Position numbers and translations under genes: made by a program. A DNA stretch of 64,000 nucleotides from Hyperoplus lanceolatus (lineage: Eukaryota > Chordata > Actinopteri > Uranoscopiformes > Ammodytidae): contig CM049404.1 of the NCBI GenBank assembly GCA_026929865.2, positions 14,406,501 to 14,470,500 of the forward strand, written 5' to 3'. Of the stretch, positions 50,438-61,328 are shown piece by piece. The notes under the pieces are model-generated. The model was not told the DNA's origin, searched no databases, and saw only the letters and a program-made list of their open reading frames with translations. The first letter of the stretch is position 1. Each line of letters opens with the position of its first letter.

Positions 50438-51073
50438 GGCGGAGTTCTGAAGCCCTGCAGCTTGCAAATCTAAAGCCCTCATTGACTGCCTCAAAGACTG
50501 CCTTTATATTTTATTGTGTGCGTGCCATTATATTTAATTTTATGTTTGCATTTATATTTTACTGTGTGTGTGTGCATTTTTCTATCTTTTTAATTTCATT
50601 ACCTTATGATGTTTTAGACCATCAGTACGAACCACACCATCACAACTTGAGGTGTAGGTTTGTGTAGCTTACACATTTAATTTTTTCATATTTAAAATGT
50701 GTACTGTTTGCTTCTATTTTAATTTGTATTGTTTGCTTATTCTTCAATAGTTTTATACTTAATTTAATTTCTATTTGTAAATAAATGTGTTTTTCAATTT
50801 ACCAATCTCTGGTCAGTTATTTGTAAAACTGTCTGACATTTGTGAAGCAGGATACAGCATCAACCTTTTATCCTAGATTTATTTAAGTACTAAGCAAACG
50901 TAAAAATATATAAATCTCAAGTATAGAAACCCGTAAAACATTAAGGTGCACAATTTCATTGTTGTATACCATGAAGGTCCACACATTTCTTGGAAATAAC
51001 TCTTTATTATCAGACATCACAATATAGCAGCAGAACAAAGTTCAAGGGCCATCATTCAGTATTCAAACAAGTC

Positions 51074-51985
51074 CTACAGACCTGTAAAATAAGCACACAA
51101 AGCATCTCTTGTGGTGTTTGATGTGGTATTAGTACAAACATTGCTATCAGGTCCCACACTGTCCTCTTGCACACTGGTGTCGTCGTAGTCCTCACTGTTG
51201 TCTTCACAGAAATTGTGAAGCACGCAACAGGCTGAGATGATGGTGTTGATGTTATCGATGCGACAATCATATCTCTTCATAAGGCACCGCCATCTTCCCT
51301 TCAGACGACCAAATGCCCTCTCCACAGTCATCCGTGCCCTGCTGAGACGGTAGTTGAAGGCAAGCTGGGCAGGGGTACTTTGCTGGTTCTCAGGGTACGG
51401 CTTCATCAACCATGGCAGAAGAGGATAGGCGGAATCTCCTAGCATCACCACAGGCACGTTCACTCCTTGAAAGCTCTCAGTGATGTTAGGGAACAGGGTA
51501 CCACTCTGACCACGCTCATACAATGATGAATTAGCCAAACACTCTGGCGTCATGGATTTTGCCGGGCCAGCCCACATTGTTATCCCAGAACCGAAGTCTA
51601 TGGTCTACCACACCTTGCAGGATGACAGAGTAAAAATGTTTGCGGTTATAGTAGTCTGCAGGGCTGATAGGGCGGGGATAAAAATCCCAATTTGAGTCCC
51701 ATTGGATAGCCCTCTCCTCCACATTGTGGGAAACCCCAGCTGTCTAGGAAACCGTGAATAATGTCTTTCAACTCATGTTCAGAGGGCATTCTGATGTACA
51801 GGTGTATCATCTCAGTAACAATGACCACAGCAACATGATTGGCTATGGTAACTGCAGTAGAATGGCCAATTCCAAATAAATGGGAGATGGTCCTGAAGTC
51901 CACATTTGTTGCCAGTCTCCAGATGCAAATCCCCACACGTTGCTCCACGGGCACTGGTTTCCTGAATGTGGTTCGCAGTCTTTTA
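51074..51985 (-). pseudogene. Harbinger (HARBI1-like) DDE transposase, frameshifted
   Basis: Pieces in different frames line up as one nuclease: VPVEQRVGICIWRLATNVDF, DYYNRKHFYSVILQGVVDHR, FWDNNVGWPGKIHDARVF, VVMLGDSAYPLLPWLMKPYP (second Asp), SRARMTVERAFGRLKGRWRC (Glu), SACCVLHNFCEDN. At least three frameshifts fall between 51540 and 51740. The first catalytic Asp region (expected CGGAIDGTH) is disrupted. The N-terminus is cut off at about 51985. Confidence 0.85.
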
Positions 51986-51999
51986 AAGCTGCAGTTGAG

Positions 52000-52920
52000 A
52001 GTTTTTTTACTGTAATATTTGGCAAAACTGTCATAATAGCCATTCAGCTATATGTAGGTGAAGTGGTCTGAAAATATTTTTCATCACTTTGCTCCCTGCC
52101 TCTGTGTGCTGCCCCCAAAAATTGCCACCGCCATGTTAATTTTGACCAATCAGAGCGAGGTCAGATTCCCATTCTTATTGGCTGTGGGACCTTGGAGAAC
52201 TACGTTGGATGTCGTCATGAGCGTTCACGACCCTAGCAGTCTGACACTAGCCTACTGTTTGGTACTAGGCTACTACGGTGGACAGCGAGTAGCAATGTCT
52301 TCAAAACGGAACCTCTAATTTACCATTCCCAGGATACCAACAACTAACACCGCTAAGACAGCAAAAAAAGTAGGAAAGACCAATGTTGAAAAGTTAATCA
52401 AGCTGAAAGGGAGACGGAGGAGAGCCTGAAAAAGGTAGCCTACACCGCCATGTCTTCTTGCCCTATCACATCAAGACCTCTCCGACCGCGCACCCGTCCC
52501 TTCCTCTGCCCCTTGGCTGCCTGCCGCTAGCAGCAGAGTCCGCTGGCCCCATATAGCCCTCGGTCTGTGCTCAGTGTTGCTAACTCAAAGCGATTGTGTT
52601 GCTATATTTAGTGACTTTTCAGCCCCCTGGCGTCTTTTTTTTCAAAACAGTGACAAGTTGACACCTAGCTTTTTTTCTGGTGTCATTGGTGACTTTTTCA
52701 TAAAGCAAGTATCACCTCTTCTCAACGAGCAGCGGGAGCACTGACACGCAGCCCGCTCCTCGCTGCAGCAGCCCCGAGCAGCCCTCCCAGCTGCGGTCAG
52801 AGCAGGAAGAGGATAGTAGGAGATACACACACACCTCTCCGCTCTGTTACAATTAGTTTGCTATCTTGCCTGGCTGTTACAGCTACTTTTCTTAGGCCTA
52901 CCAGCACAATAACAATGATT
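52000..52920. other. Repeat-derived DNA, no gene recognised
   Basis: Begins TTTAAAGCTGCAGTTGAGAG and contains TTTGACCAATCAGAGCGAG, related to the MITE in cacnb3 intron 7. Nothing coding was seen. Confidence 0.5.
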
Positions 52921-53238
52921 TTAAGCTAACATACATGGTATGTCTGCAGCAGCAGCTTTCTGGCTTTTTAATATATGAAGATTTGCTTCAAGGTCGGCTT
53001 TTTGCTTTATGATTCTGGCTTCTTCTTCTGCATATGAAAGCTCAGTACGGGCAGCCTCTGCCTTGGCCCTAGCTTTTAATGCTGCGGAGCTACTTGAGGA
53101 GGTTCCACTAGACTGTTTTGAGCTGCGTGAACATACTGACTGTGCGCATGCATTGGCGCCTTGATTGCGCTCTTGCCGCTCTTCCACTCTCTCGTCCTGA
53201 GAAGTGGACTGGTATTGTTTGCCTGAGCGTAGACTCAT
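52921..53238 (-). pseudogene. Probable BEL/Pao-type gag N-terminal fragment
   Basis: A 105-residue frame starts MSLRSGKQYQ and includes SSAALKARAKAEAARTELSY and ARIIKQKADLEANLHILKSQ, an Ala/Glu/Lys-rich helix. It resembles the start of Pao-type retrotransposon proteins in fish. It ends after KAAAADIPCMLA and nothing further of the element follows. The assignment rests on remembered sequence style. Confidence 0.45.
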
Positions 53239-53519
53239 TTTTCCCGCGAGTTAGCTTCCTTAATTCCTTGTCCTTTTACTATACTGCCCTCTCTATGAGT
53301 GTCGTCTATTCAATATATGAAGCTATGATGCAGTAGGAGAACACCCTGGCAGCCTGCACGGCAGCTCACCAATTAACATCTGCCAAAAACTTCTAGAAAC
53401 ATAAAACTACTCCCCTCAAATGGCCTGTAGGGGCACTGTTCTACACATTCTACAATTAAACATCAAATGCACTCTAGTGAGGGCATGACAATCATGCTGG
53501 CGAATAGTAGCTTACGTGC

Positions 53520-53705
53520 GCACAGAGCCGACTAAACCCCGCCTCCCTCTGACGAGCGGGACACACGCACACAGCAGACCGACACAGCCTTACTTCCTCA
53601 ACATCTCCTCATCAACTCCTCATCTGCTCCACCTGTCCGCTTTAGTGGTAAAGACTGTGCACAGAGCCGACTAAACCCCGCCTCCCTCTGACGAGCGGGA
53701 CACAC
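53520..53705. repeat. Direct repeats, possibly LTR remnants
   Basis: A 47-bp unit starting GCACAGAGCCGACTAAACC occurs at 53520-53566 and 53659-53705. The sequence between them (CAGACCGACACAGCCTTACT... to TTTAGTGGTAAAGACTG) occurs again at about 58585-58667 in the same orientation. Its position upstream of the gag-like frame (minus strand) would suit a 5' LTR. Confidence 0.55.
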
Positions 53706-54328
53706 ACACACACACATAAGCTATGTCCCATTACAGAGACCACGCACTTGGTAGGACGCAGTCTCGCGGTCTATGAAGGCTATAGCCTATGAAGGCCGAT
53801 TCCAAGGCCAACGAGCCTTGTTAAATGAGACGGTCTCCGCAGGTCTCCGTTTATGAGCATTTCCGGTTTACGTAACAAGCCGTTACCTTGCGTGACGACT
53901 CGCCGATCCTGTGCTGCCTAGCAACCCTGATTGCTGCCAATGGAGATAGCCCTGTCAATGGAGGAAAAAAGAAAAAGAAGTTGCCTACCAGACGAAAAGA
54001 AAAAAAAGTACAAGAAAAAAATAAAGGAAGATAAAAGTTAAGAAGATGGAGCAACAGGTTGCTGTTTAGTTATTTTTTATTTTATTTTATGCAATCTCTG
54101 AAAAAAACGCAATGAATCTTGGGATATGTTGGGCCACGAAGGATACATCTGATGCAGCCTTCAAAACCGTGAAACGAAGGCTGCATTTCTAGGCCGCATA
54201 TGAGGAGCCTTGCAAGGAGCCTTGCAAATGGGACAGCCTTTGCGCGCCGCTATGACGCAATCGGTCTTCAAATGCAGCCTACGTAGGCTGCAACCCCTGA
54301 ATCAAGGAGAGGCACCTATTTGCAGACA

Positions 54329-55447
54329 CATGGGGAAACGGAGCTCCACCGGAAATACGAAATTTCTTCTTTGTTTTTTTTTACTGGCGGCGATCACCCA
54401 GCGTTTCTTCTTCTTTTTGTTTTACTGCCGGCGTTCACCAAGCGGTGAATAATAACAAGACACAGTTTCCACCGGTTATGGTGCTAGTAGACAGTAAAAG
54501 ACAGTAAAATTCATGGTTTTCGACCAATGAAATGACGTTCGGGGAGGGACAACGCCTTTGACCAATGAACGAATGATATCTTTCTTTAATAGCTTTATAA
54601 AGTAATTGTCAACATACAATTATATGAACACCCTTCCATTTTACAGATGGGGCAAAATACCATGTATATATTTAAAGCTTCGGGTTGTTGGAAAAAGTTG
54701 AACTTTTATCTTAGAAGTCCTGGAAACAAATGCTTGTCTTTTCCTCTTAAACAAAGCTGTAAATAGCCTTTACGTAGTGTCAGTTGGAGCCTTGTTGCAG
54801 CAGTGCAGGCTAATGCTCACTGTGTTAGGATTAATAAACCTATTGTATTTTATGTAGCTATCTCATTCTGCGGCTGCACGCGATCGTTACTGTTCACTAG
54901 CGTGATCACAAAGTCACAGACGAGCCTCGTAGCCTAATATGAATATAGAAATTATATAATAATTAAAACTGTGATCACTAGAGGACAATGGGTCTGGTAA
55001 AATCAATCAGGATCTACAAAGGAAACTGTCCCTCCCCATTTTTTAAAACGTGTTGTTTATTTTAATGTGGTGACACTTTTTGTGTTTTATTTATAAGAGT
55101 TTATATTTATATGTGATTGATCTACTTGTGATAATTGTGAATTAAAGAGACGGATTTCGGAAGATGTAGGCTACACAAAGCTTCGTTGCTTCATTCATCT
55201 TCTACCTCAACATCTAGGCCTACTTTTTACCACCGTCCTGGCCACTTGGGACCCTTAACAAAACTTAACAAACTGACTTATTTTACTGTCTACTATCATA
55301 ACCGGTGGAAACTGTGTCTTGTTATTATTCACCGCCAGGTGAACGCCGGCAGTAAAACAAAAAGAAGAAGAAACGCTGGGTGATCGCCGCCAGTAAAAAA
55401 AACGAAGAAGAAATTTCGTAATTCCGGTGGAGCTCCGTTTCTCCATG
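54329..55447. mobile_element. Fold-back element with about 170-bp inverted arms
   Basis: The left arm 54329-54499 (CATGGGGAAACGGAGCTCC...ACAGTAAAA) is matched inverted by 55281-55447 at high identity, around a core of about 780 bp. No transposase is present. The core is AT-rich and unrecognised. Confidence 0.8.
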
Positions 55448-56607
55448 GGTCAGGCCCCCAGGACTGTGCCGTCTCCGAGCAGCCAGCATGGACATGTGGC
55501 CAACCCATTGGTATTGCATGGTGAGGGGTGGAGCTTATTTTCATGCAGCCCGAAGGCAGGTTTCCCTGTCCACACAGTACAAGCGGCCAACAAGATTGTG
55601 TCTCTGCAAAAATGTTCTGGATATCAATCATAGGCTCATACTTATCTTTACACCATATACTATTAAAATGGAAGTTTTCTCATTTCAAAACGCCACCTCA
55701 AGCGTTTTATTAGCCCAACGGCTTTTAACGGCTTTCAGTTTGTTTTCGCCAGGCTAGATGCTACAGAACGAGAATGATTCTACTCCCGCCTCCAGTCCGC
55801 TACGCTTGCCGCCCTCTTTCTTGATAGGTCCATAGTGCAGCTACGTCCATGCTACGTCATGCTTCCGGGCCGCATGGAATTTACGGATTATACTTCCTTG
55901 TTGCGTCTCTGCGCCAATGAGCAGCTTTCATAGGAATGAATGGGCGCCGTGTTTCAATCCGGTGTCCATTTCTTTATCCCTGCGTTCCAATACCCGTTCA
56001 ACAGGCCCTCGTTCACTTGCCCTAGGCACTTGCCCTCGGGGGAATCCCCGCCGCCATCTTAAGTGTCGTTCCAATTGTCTGGAAACTGAAGTGAACTTCG
56101 TGAGATAGACCCTCGGAGGGCTGAGTGATCAAGTGAACATCAATGGTCACTTCGAGGTGGATATCACCCACAGTGCATTGCAGTTCGTCTTCTTCTTCTT
56201 CTCCTTTTATTTTCCGGTAGACTATGCTTTTAGGGACATCGCGGCCACCCGCAGGACAAATATAGGCCTATATATATATACATATTCCAAAACGCCTCAA
56301 TTAGGCTATCCTATTTCCAAAGGAACAATCCAGTGAATGTATTGCAGTTTATACATATTGCTGCCATAACACCGATGGCTGCCAATTATAGGACTATTTA
56401 AAACAAATGTTTTTGGTTGAAACTAACATCAATAAGAAAATATGTTGGAGCAAACAATTTAAATGTGTAAGTAACATTATCTTGATAATCTGAGTTACCG
56501 TGTCGAAATTCAATGTTTGTTATGCTATGGAAATGACTTTCTGCAATATAGGCTACCTTTGCAGAATGATATAATTCTGTATTATTTGCATTCAGAACTA
56601 CAACTAC

Positions 56608-58226
56608 TAGGGTTGCAAAATTCCGGGAATTTTCAAAGTTGGAAACTTTCCATGGGAATTAACGGGAATTTATGGGAATTAACGGGAATTTTGGGAATTA
56701 ACGGGAATAAACGGGAATTTACTAAATTTAAAGCAGCCCAAATGCACTAAATTCACCCAACTGTTATTTCAGTCCAGACAAACGTTCTAGACTGTAAAAA
56801 CAGTTTTTTACACAAAGTTTTAATATATATATGAACATTTCATTTCAAATCAGATTGTTTTTTAAAGTTTATTGAGACACCCAACTTGATATCATAAATT
56901 TGTTTTTGCTAGACCAGGTTTACAGAGGCTTAAACTGTGATTTTAAATATAGTTGGGGACAATATATTTTAGCATAAGCTTGACTAAAACAACCAGATTT
57001 TATGCAAGTACACTAGGCAAATTGCACATAGCACACATCCTACTGCAGGGGTACTGAGGCCACGCCCCCTACATGCACTGTGCATTCCTCCATCACATGG
57101 GGGGCATTTGACTTTATTCATTGAATGGGTGGAGTCAGACCCCATGGGTCAGACAGATGAGTAAAATTTTACTCAACATGCATCTTTTTGTTGTTCAGGG
57201 AAATTATTGATTGTTCATAAAATAATCAAAACTTGATAAAGCTCTTCTTACAAATAGGGGAGAGTGGCCTAAGTTGTGCCAGTGGGCAACTTGTGCCACC
57301 CATTGTTTCTAGATAACCATAGAAGAAATTGGAAATGTGACCACATATTTAAGAAGAGCAATCCATTTGACTCATCCTGTAAAGAAGGGAGAACATGGAA
57401 TAAGATATAAACACATTTAAGCTCAAAAAACTGTGTTTTGCCTTTCAAAGTAAAATTTCCATGATCAATGTTTTTTGATTATTGTTTCTGAACAATAATA
57501 GACAAGTTTGAAAACATTTGACACATGTTTTAGTGCTTTAGTATGCTACACTTTGTGTCTATATAATTAGGACGATGTCAGCCCTAAACTGCTGCATCAT
57601 GCTTATTATCCAAAATTCTGGGGTTGAGGTGATTTGTGCCAAAGAGCCTAGGTGAGTTTTAAGTAAGTGGAGTAAGTAATGGATGTGTCTTGCAATACAG
57701 TTTATGAGATATATATCAATGGCACAATTTACCCCATGGTATTTTCTCCAATGGCACAACTTACACCACACCGGGGGCAAGTTGTGCCACAAGACAACTT
57801 TTTTCCGAAAGCTATATTTCGTCAACAGTTTATTCCAGATCCAAAGTTTTTATTGTCGGGGATGCACAACACCCTGAAATATATGTATATATTTGAGTTG
57901 GAGACTTTACTGTCAAGGCCTCACTTTAAAGTCACTTTGAGTAAAAAGTGGCACAACTTAGGCCACTCTCCCCTAAATCTGTTCAAATGTAATGTTTTTT
58001 AATTGTATTATTTTTCATGGATGTCTGCCTATGAAAAAACATAGTGTTTAAATGTTTAGATTTATGTTTGTATGAAAAAAAAATCATTTAAGTTACCGCC
58101 ATTTAGTGAATTCCTATAATTTCCAATTTTGAATATTCCCAAAATTCCCGAGCGAAAGTTCCCGTGGAAAGTTTCCGGAAACTTTCCGGTAATTTACCGG
58201 AACCTTTCCACCCCTTTGCAACCCTA
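56608..58226. mobile_element. Non-autonomous hAT element (middle layer)
   Basis: Starts TAGGGTTGCAAAATTCC and ends CTTTGCAACCCTA, with the exact 8-bp duplication ACAACTAC at 56600-56607 and 58227-58234. The left part carries GGGAATTAACGGGAA repeats. It contains the GGGGAGAG element at 57257-57973. Confidence 0.92.
57257..57973. mobile_element. 'GGGGAGAG' transposon, copy B (inner layer)
   Basis: Starts GGGGAGAGTGGCCTAAGTTG and ends with its inverse, ACTTAGGCCACTCTCCCC, a perfect inverted end of about 24 bp. TA lies on both sides; a 4-bp AAAT duplication is also possible. About seven TTGTGCC/GGCACAA motifs lie at the ends and in the interior. It is inserted in the hAT element and is a shorter relative of 2698-3998. 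Confidence 0.88.
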
Positions 58227-58426
58227 ACAACTACCTATGTAACTGACGGTCCATTGCGACTATAAGGGCAAGTGAGCAAGTGGGTTCCATTTAAATCCCC
58301 CGCTCCTCCCCCGCCCAGTCTCCCTCCGCACTCCAAGTTCCCTCCGTGCAACGTATGCTGTTACGTCATACCAAGGGCTGAGGGTAAATGAACGAGGGGA
58401 AGTGCAACTACTAATGGAACGCAGGG

Positions 58427-59325
58427 AAAATGATAGGGGTGGAACTCTGTACAAGCCCATTGGGCTTCGTTCCCTCCTTGCACCATTAATTGTTAATGTG
58501 TGCTAAATAAATAAACTAAACTAAACTAAATGTCCATGTGATGGGTCTGCAAATAGGTAGGCTACTCTTGGAATCAAGACACAGCCACAGACAGCAGACC
58601 GACACAGCCTTACTTCCTCAACAACTCCTCAGCTGCTCCACCTGTCCGCTTTAGTGGTAAAGACTGCACTTCACGCTATTTTCACTGTAATAATACAGCA
58701 CGGCCTCGGATGCTTCCACAAAATGTTTTATATCCGTTTAAAATCTAAACTGAAAGCCCGAGCGCGACCGCGCACACACAAGTCCGCTCCCACACACCGC
58801 GCACACGAGTCCCCCCCCCCCCCACACACACACACACAAACACACACACACAGCTGACTGCTACTGACACAGTAACGTTAATTGACAGTTATCCAAACTC
58901 GGTCTTATCTTTCAAATACCTAACAGTAACCTAATGGTAATGGGGTTGACAATGTTGTCATGGCGTGCAGCATAGCCTCGTTTTATACACAGTGCAGCCA
59001 TTTACTATATAGGCAACTGATTGTAAGTTTGAGTGCATTGTGCAGTATGGATGGCAGTTTGTAAGGTACCATAATATCAGATTGTATAGGTAACACCTGT
59101 ACAGCTCGATTCTTCTTTAGGATTCAACACTTAATTAATTAATACATTTTCTGTTTCATTTCACTTAACAAAACACATGGAATTAGTTTGTGGTTATCTT
59201 TACACAATACACTAAGGAATGTTGCCCTACTCTACAGCCAACTTCTACAAAGTAACTTACTGATAATAACCTTTAACAGTGTAAAATTAGCCATCACTGA
59301 TAGCAGCCAAATGTACTGTCTAATA
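58427..59325. other. Intergenic repeat-rich DNA
   Basis: Contains the 58585-58667 copy of the 53.6-kb sequence and short CA and C runs near 58811-58852. No gene seen. Confidence 0.6.
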
Positions 59326-60948
59326 CACTCAACAAAAATATAAACGCAACACTTTTGTTTTTGCTCCCATTTTTCATGAGATGGACTTAAAGATCTAAAA
59401 TTCATTCCAGATATATTACCATTCTCAAACATTGTTCACAAATCTGTCTAAATGTGTGATAGTGAGCACTTCTGCTTTGCTGAGATAATCCATCCCACCT
59501 CGCAGGTGTGCCACATCAAGATGCTGATCTGACATCATGATTAGTGCAGAGGTGTGCCTTAGACTGTCCACAATAAAAGGCCACTCTGAAATGTGCATTT
59601 TTTTGCATTATTGGGGGTCTGGGGACTCAGAACCAGTCAGTATCTGGTGTGACCACCATTGGCCTCATGCAGTGCAACACATCTTCTTTGCATAGAGTTT
59701 ATCAGATTGTCAATTGTGGCCTGTGGAATGTTGGTCCACTCCTCTTCAATGGCTGTGCGAAGTTGCTGGATAATAGTGGGAAGTGCTGCACGCTGTCGTA
59801 TACGCCGGTCAAGCACATCCCAAACATGCTCAATGGGTGACATGTCCGGTGAGTATGCTGGCCATGCAAGAACTGGGACATTTTCAGCTTCCAAAAATTG
59901 TGTACAGATCCTTGCAACATGGGGCCGTGCATTATCTTGCTGAAACGTGAGGTGATGTTCATGGATGTATGGCACAACAATGGGCCTCAGGATCTCATCA
60001 CGGTATCTCTGTGCATTCAAAATGCCATCAATAAAATGCACCTGTGTTCTTCGTCCATAACAGATGCCTGCCCATACCATAACCCCACCACCACCATGGG
60101 CCACTCGATCCACAACATTGACATCAGCAAAGCGCTCACCCACACGACGCCACACACGCTGTCTGCCATCTGCCCTGAACAATGTAAACCGAGATTCATC
60201 CGTGAAGAGAACACCTCTCCAACGTGCCAGAAGCCATCGAATGTGAGCATTTGCCCACTCAAGTCTGTTACGGCGACGAGCTGGAGTCAGGTCAAGACCT
60301 CGATGAGGACGACGAGCATGCAGTTGAGCTTCCCTGAGACGGTTTCTGACAGTTTGTGCAGAAATTGTTTGGTTATGCAAACCAATTGTTTCAGCAGCTG
60401 TCTCAGTGGCTGGTCTCAGACGATCTTGGAGGTGAACCTGCTGGATGTGGAGGTCCTGGGCTGGTGTGGTTACACGTGGTCTGCGGTTGTGAGGCCGGTT
60501 GTATGTACTGCCATATTCTCTGAAACGCCTTTGGAGACGGCTTATGGTGGAGAAATGAACATTCAATGCACAAGCAACAGATCTGGTTGACATTCCTGCT
60601 GTCAGCATGCCAATTGCACGCTCCCTCAATGCTTGTGGCATCTGTGGCATTTTGCTGTGAGACACAACTGCACATTTCAGGGTGGCCTTTTATTGTGGAC
60701 AGTCTAAGGCACACCTGTGCACTAATCATGATGTCAGATCAGCATCTTTATGTGGCACACCTGTGAGGTGGGATGGATTATCTCAGCAAAGCAGAAGTGC
60801 TCACTATCACACATTTAGACAGATTTGTGAACAATGTTTGAGAGAAATGATAATATTGTGTATCTGGAATGAATTTTAGATCTTTTAGTCCATCTCATGA
60901 AAAATGGGAGCAAACACAAAAGTGTTGCGTTTATATTTCTGTTGAGTG
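59326..60948 (-). mobile_element. Full-length Tc1 transposon (1623 bp)
   Basis: Terminal inverted repeats of roughly 275 bp (59326-59600 and 60672-60948) start CACTCAACAAAAATATAAAC. TA flanks are present at 59324-59325 and 60949-60950. The arms differ only by scattered changes and a small gap near 59410. It carries an uninterrupted transposase. The right end lies 331 bp before the ss18l1 ATG. Confidence 0.95.
59637..60665 (-). CDS. Tc1 transposase, intact 342-residue frame
   Basis: Cut-and-paste DNA transposase. Helix-turn-helix DNA-binding motifs occupy the first 120 residues (LRERAIGMLTAGMSTRSVA; then a GRPR-like NRRPR linker at about 60-64). Catalytic residues are Asp156 (FTDESRF), Asp244 (QQDNARPH) and Glu279 (SPDMSPIEHVWD); 34 residues separate the last two, the DD34E signature of Tc1. 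There are no stops or frameshifts, and the length is the usual 340 or so. The start codon lies directly inside the right inverted repeat. It may still be functional, which I cannot test here. Confidence 0.95.
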   Translation of the reverse strand: MSHSKMPQMPQALRERAIGMLTAGMSTRSVACALNVHFSTISRLQRRFREYGSTYNRPHNRRPRVTTPAQDLHIQQVHLQDRLRPATETAAETIGLHNQTISAQTVRNRLREAQLHARRPHRGLDLTPARRRNRLEWANAHIRWLLARWRGVLFTDESRFTLFRADGRQRVWRRVGERFADVNVVDRVAHGGGGVMVWAGICYGRRTQVHFIDGILNAQRYRDEILRPIVVPYIHEHHLTFQQDNARPHVARICTQFLEAENVPVLAWPAYSPDMSPIEHVWDVLDRRIRQRAALPTIIQQLRTAIEEEWTNIPQATIDNLINSMQRRCVALHEANGGHTRY

Positions 60949-61271
60949 TATGTTTCTTTGTTTACCTGCTTCCTACGGGCACTGCACTAGTACCAAAAAC
61001 AGAGGGAGAGGCACTTCCTCTTACCGTGTCACATTTTATTACCAGTGTGAACATTAGAACGCGGATGATAAACAAGTATAGGCTACACCCACATTTTTTG
61101 ATTACTTTTCAGAGAATTACACTGTTTCCGATTTTTTTCCTTCCTTGCTGACGTCGAGATGGCTTTGTCAATACCCCCTATTCCATAGCAATGGACAAAC
61201 TATGTAGCCAAATGGAGGGCTGCGATCATGATGATAAATATTAGAATAAAAGAAGCGCTTTTATTTCACAT

Positions 61272-61328
61272 ATGAACAAATGTTGGTGGCATTTTCCTCG
61301 GCGCGCCCCAGGAGTAAAGGGGAGGTGA
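61272..61328 (+). other. uORF overlapping the ss18l1 start
   Basis: An ATG eight bases before the presumed start opens a different frame (MNKCWWHFPRRAPGVKGR, then TGA) that overlaps the first 49 coding bases. If the mRNA includes both ATGs, this frame would lower translation from the main start. I cannot see whether it is conserved. Confidence 0.45.

Larger units (their letters stand above)
49020..51990. mobile_element. Harbinger element with two broken, convergent genes
   Basis: A Myb-like gene (plus) and a DDE nuclease gene (minus) face each other, the layout of autonomous Harbinger elements. The left end is probably GGGGCCACTCACACTAGGGC near 49051. The right end is missing: transposase homology stops at about 51985, where unrelated repeat DNA begins. 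The element is inactive. Confidence 0.7.
55978..58426. mobile_element. Outer element of a three-layer transposon nest
   Basis: Ends CCCTGCGTTCCA and TGGAACGCAGGG; similarity between the arms continues for about 55 bp (CCCTCGTTCA, then ACCCTC/GCCCT stretches). It is split by the hAT element at 56608-58226. I find no clear target duplication. No coding capacity. Confidence 0.55.

Noticed and set aside
59898..60590. 230-codon plus-strand frame in the Tc1 element
   Set aside because: It is antisense to the intact transposase and has no features of its own.
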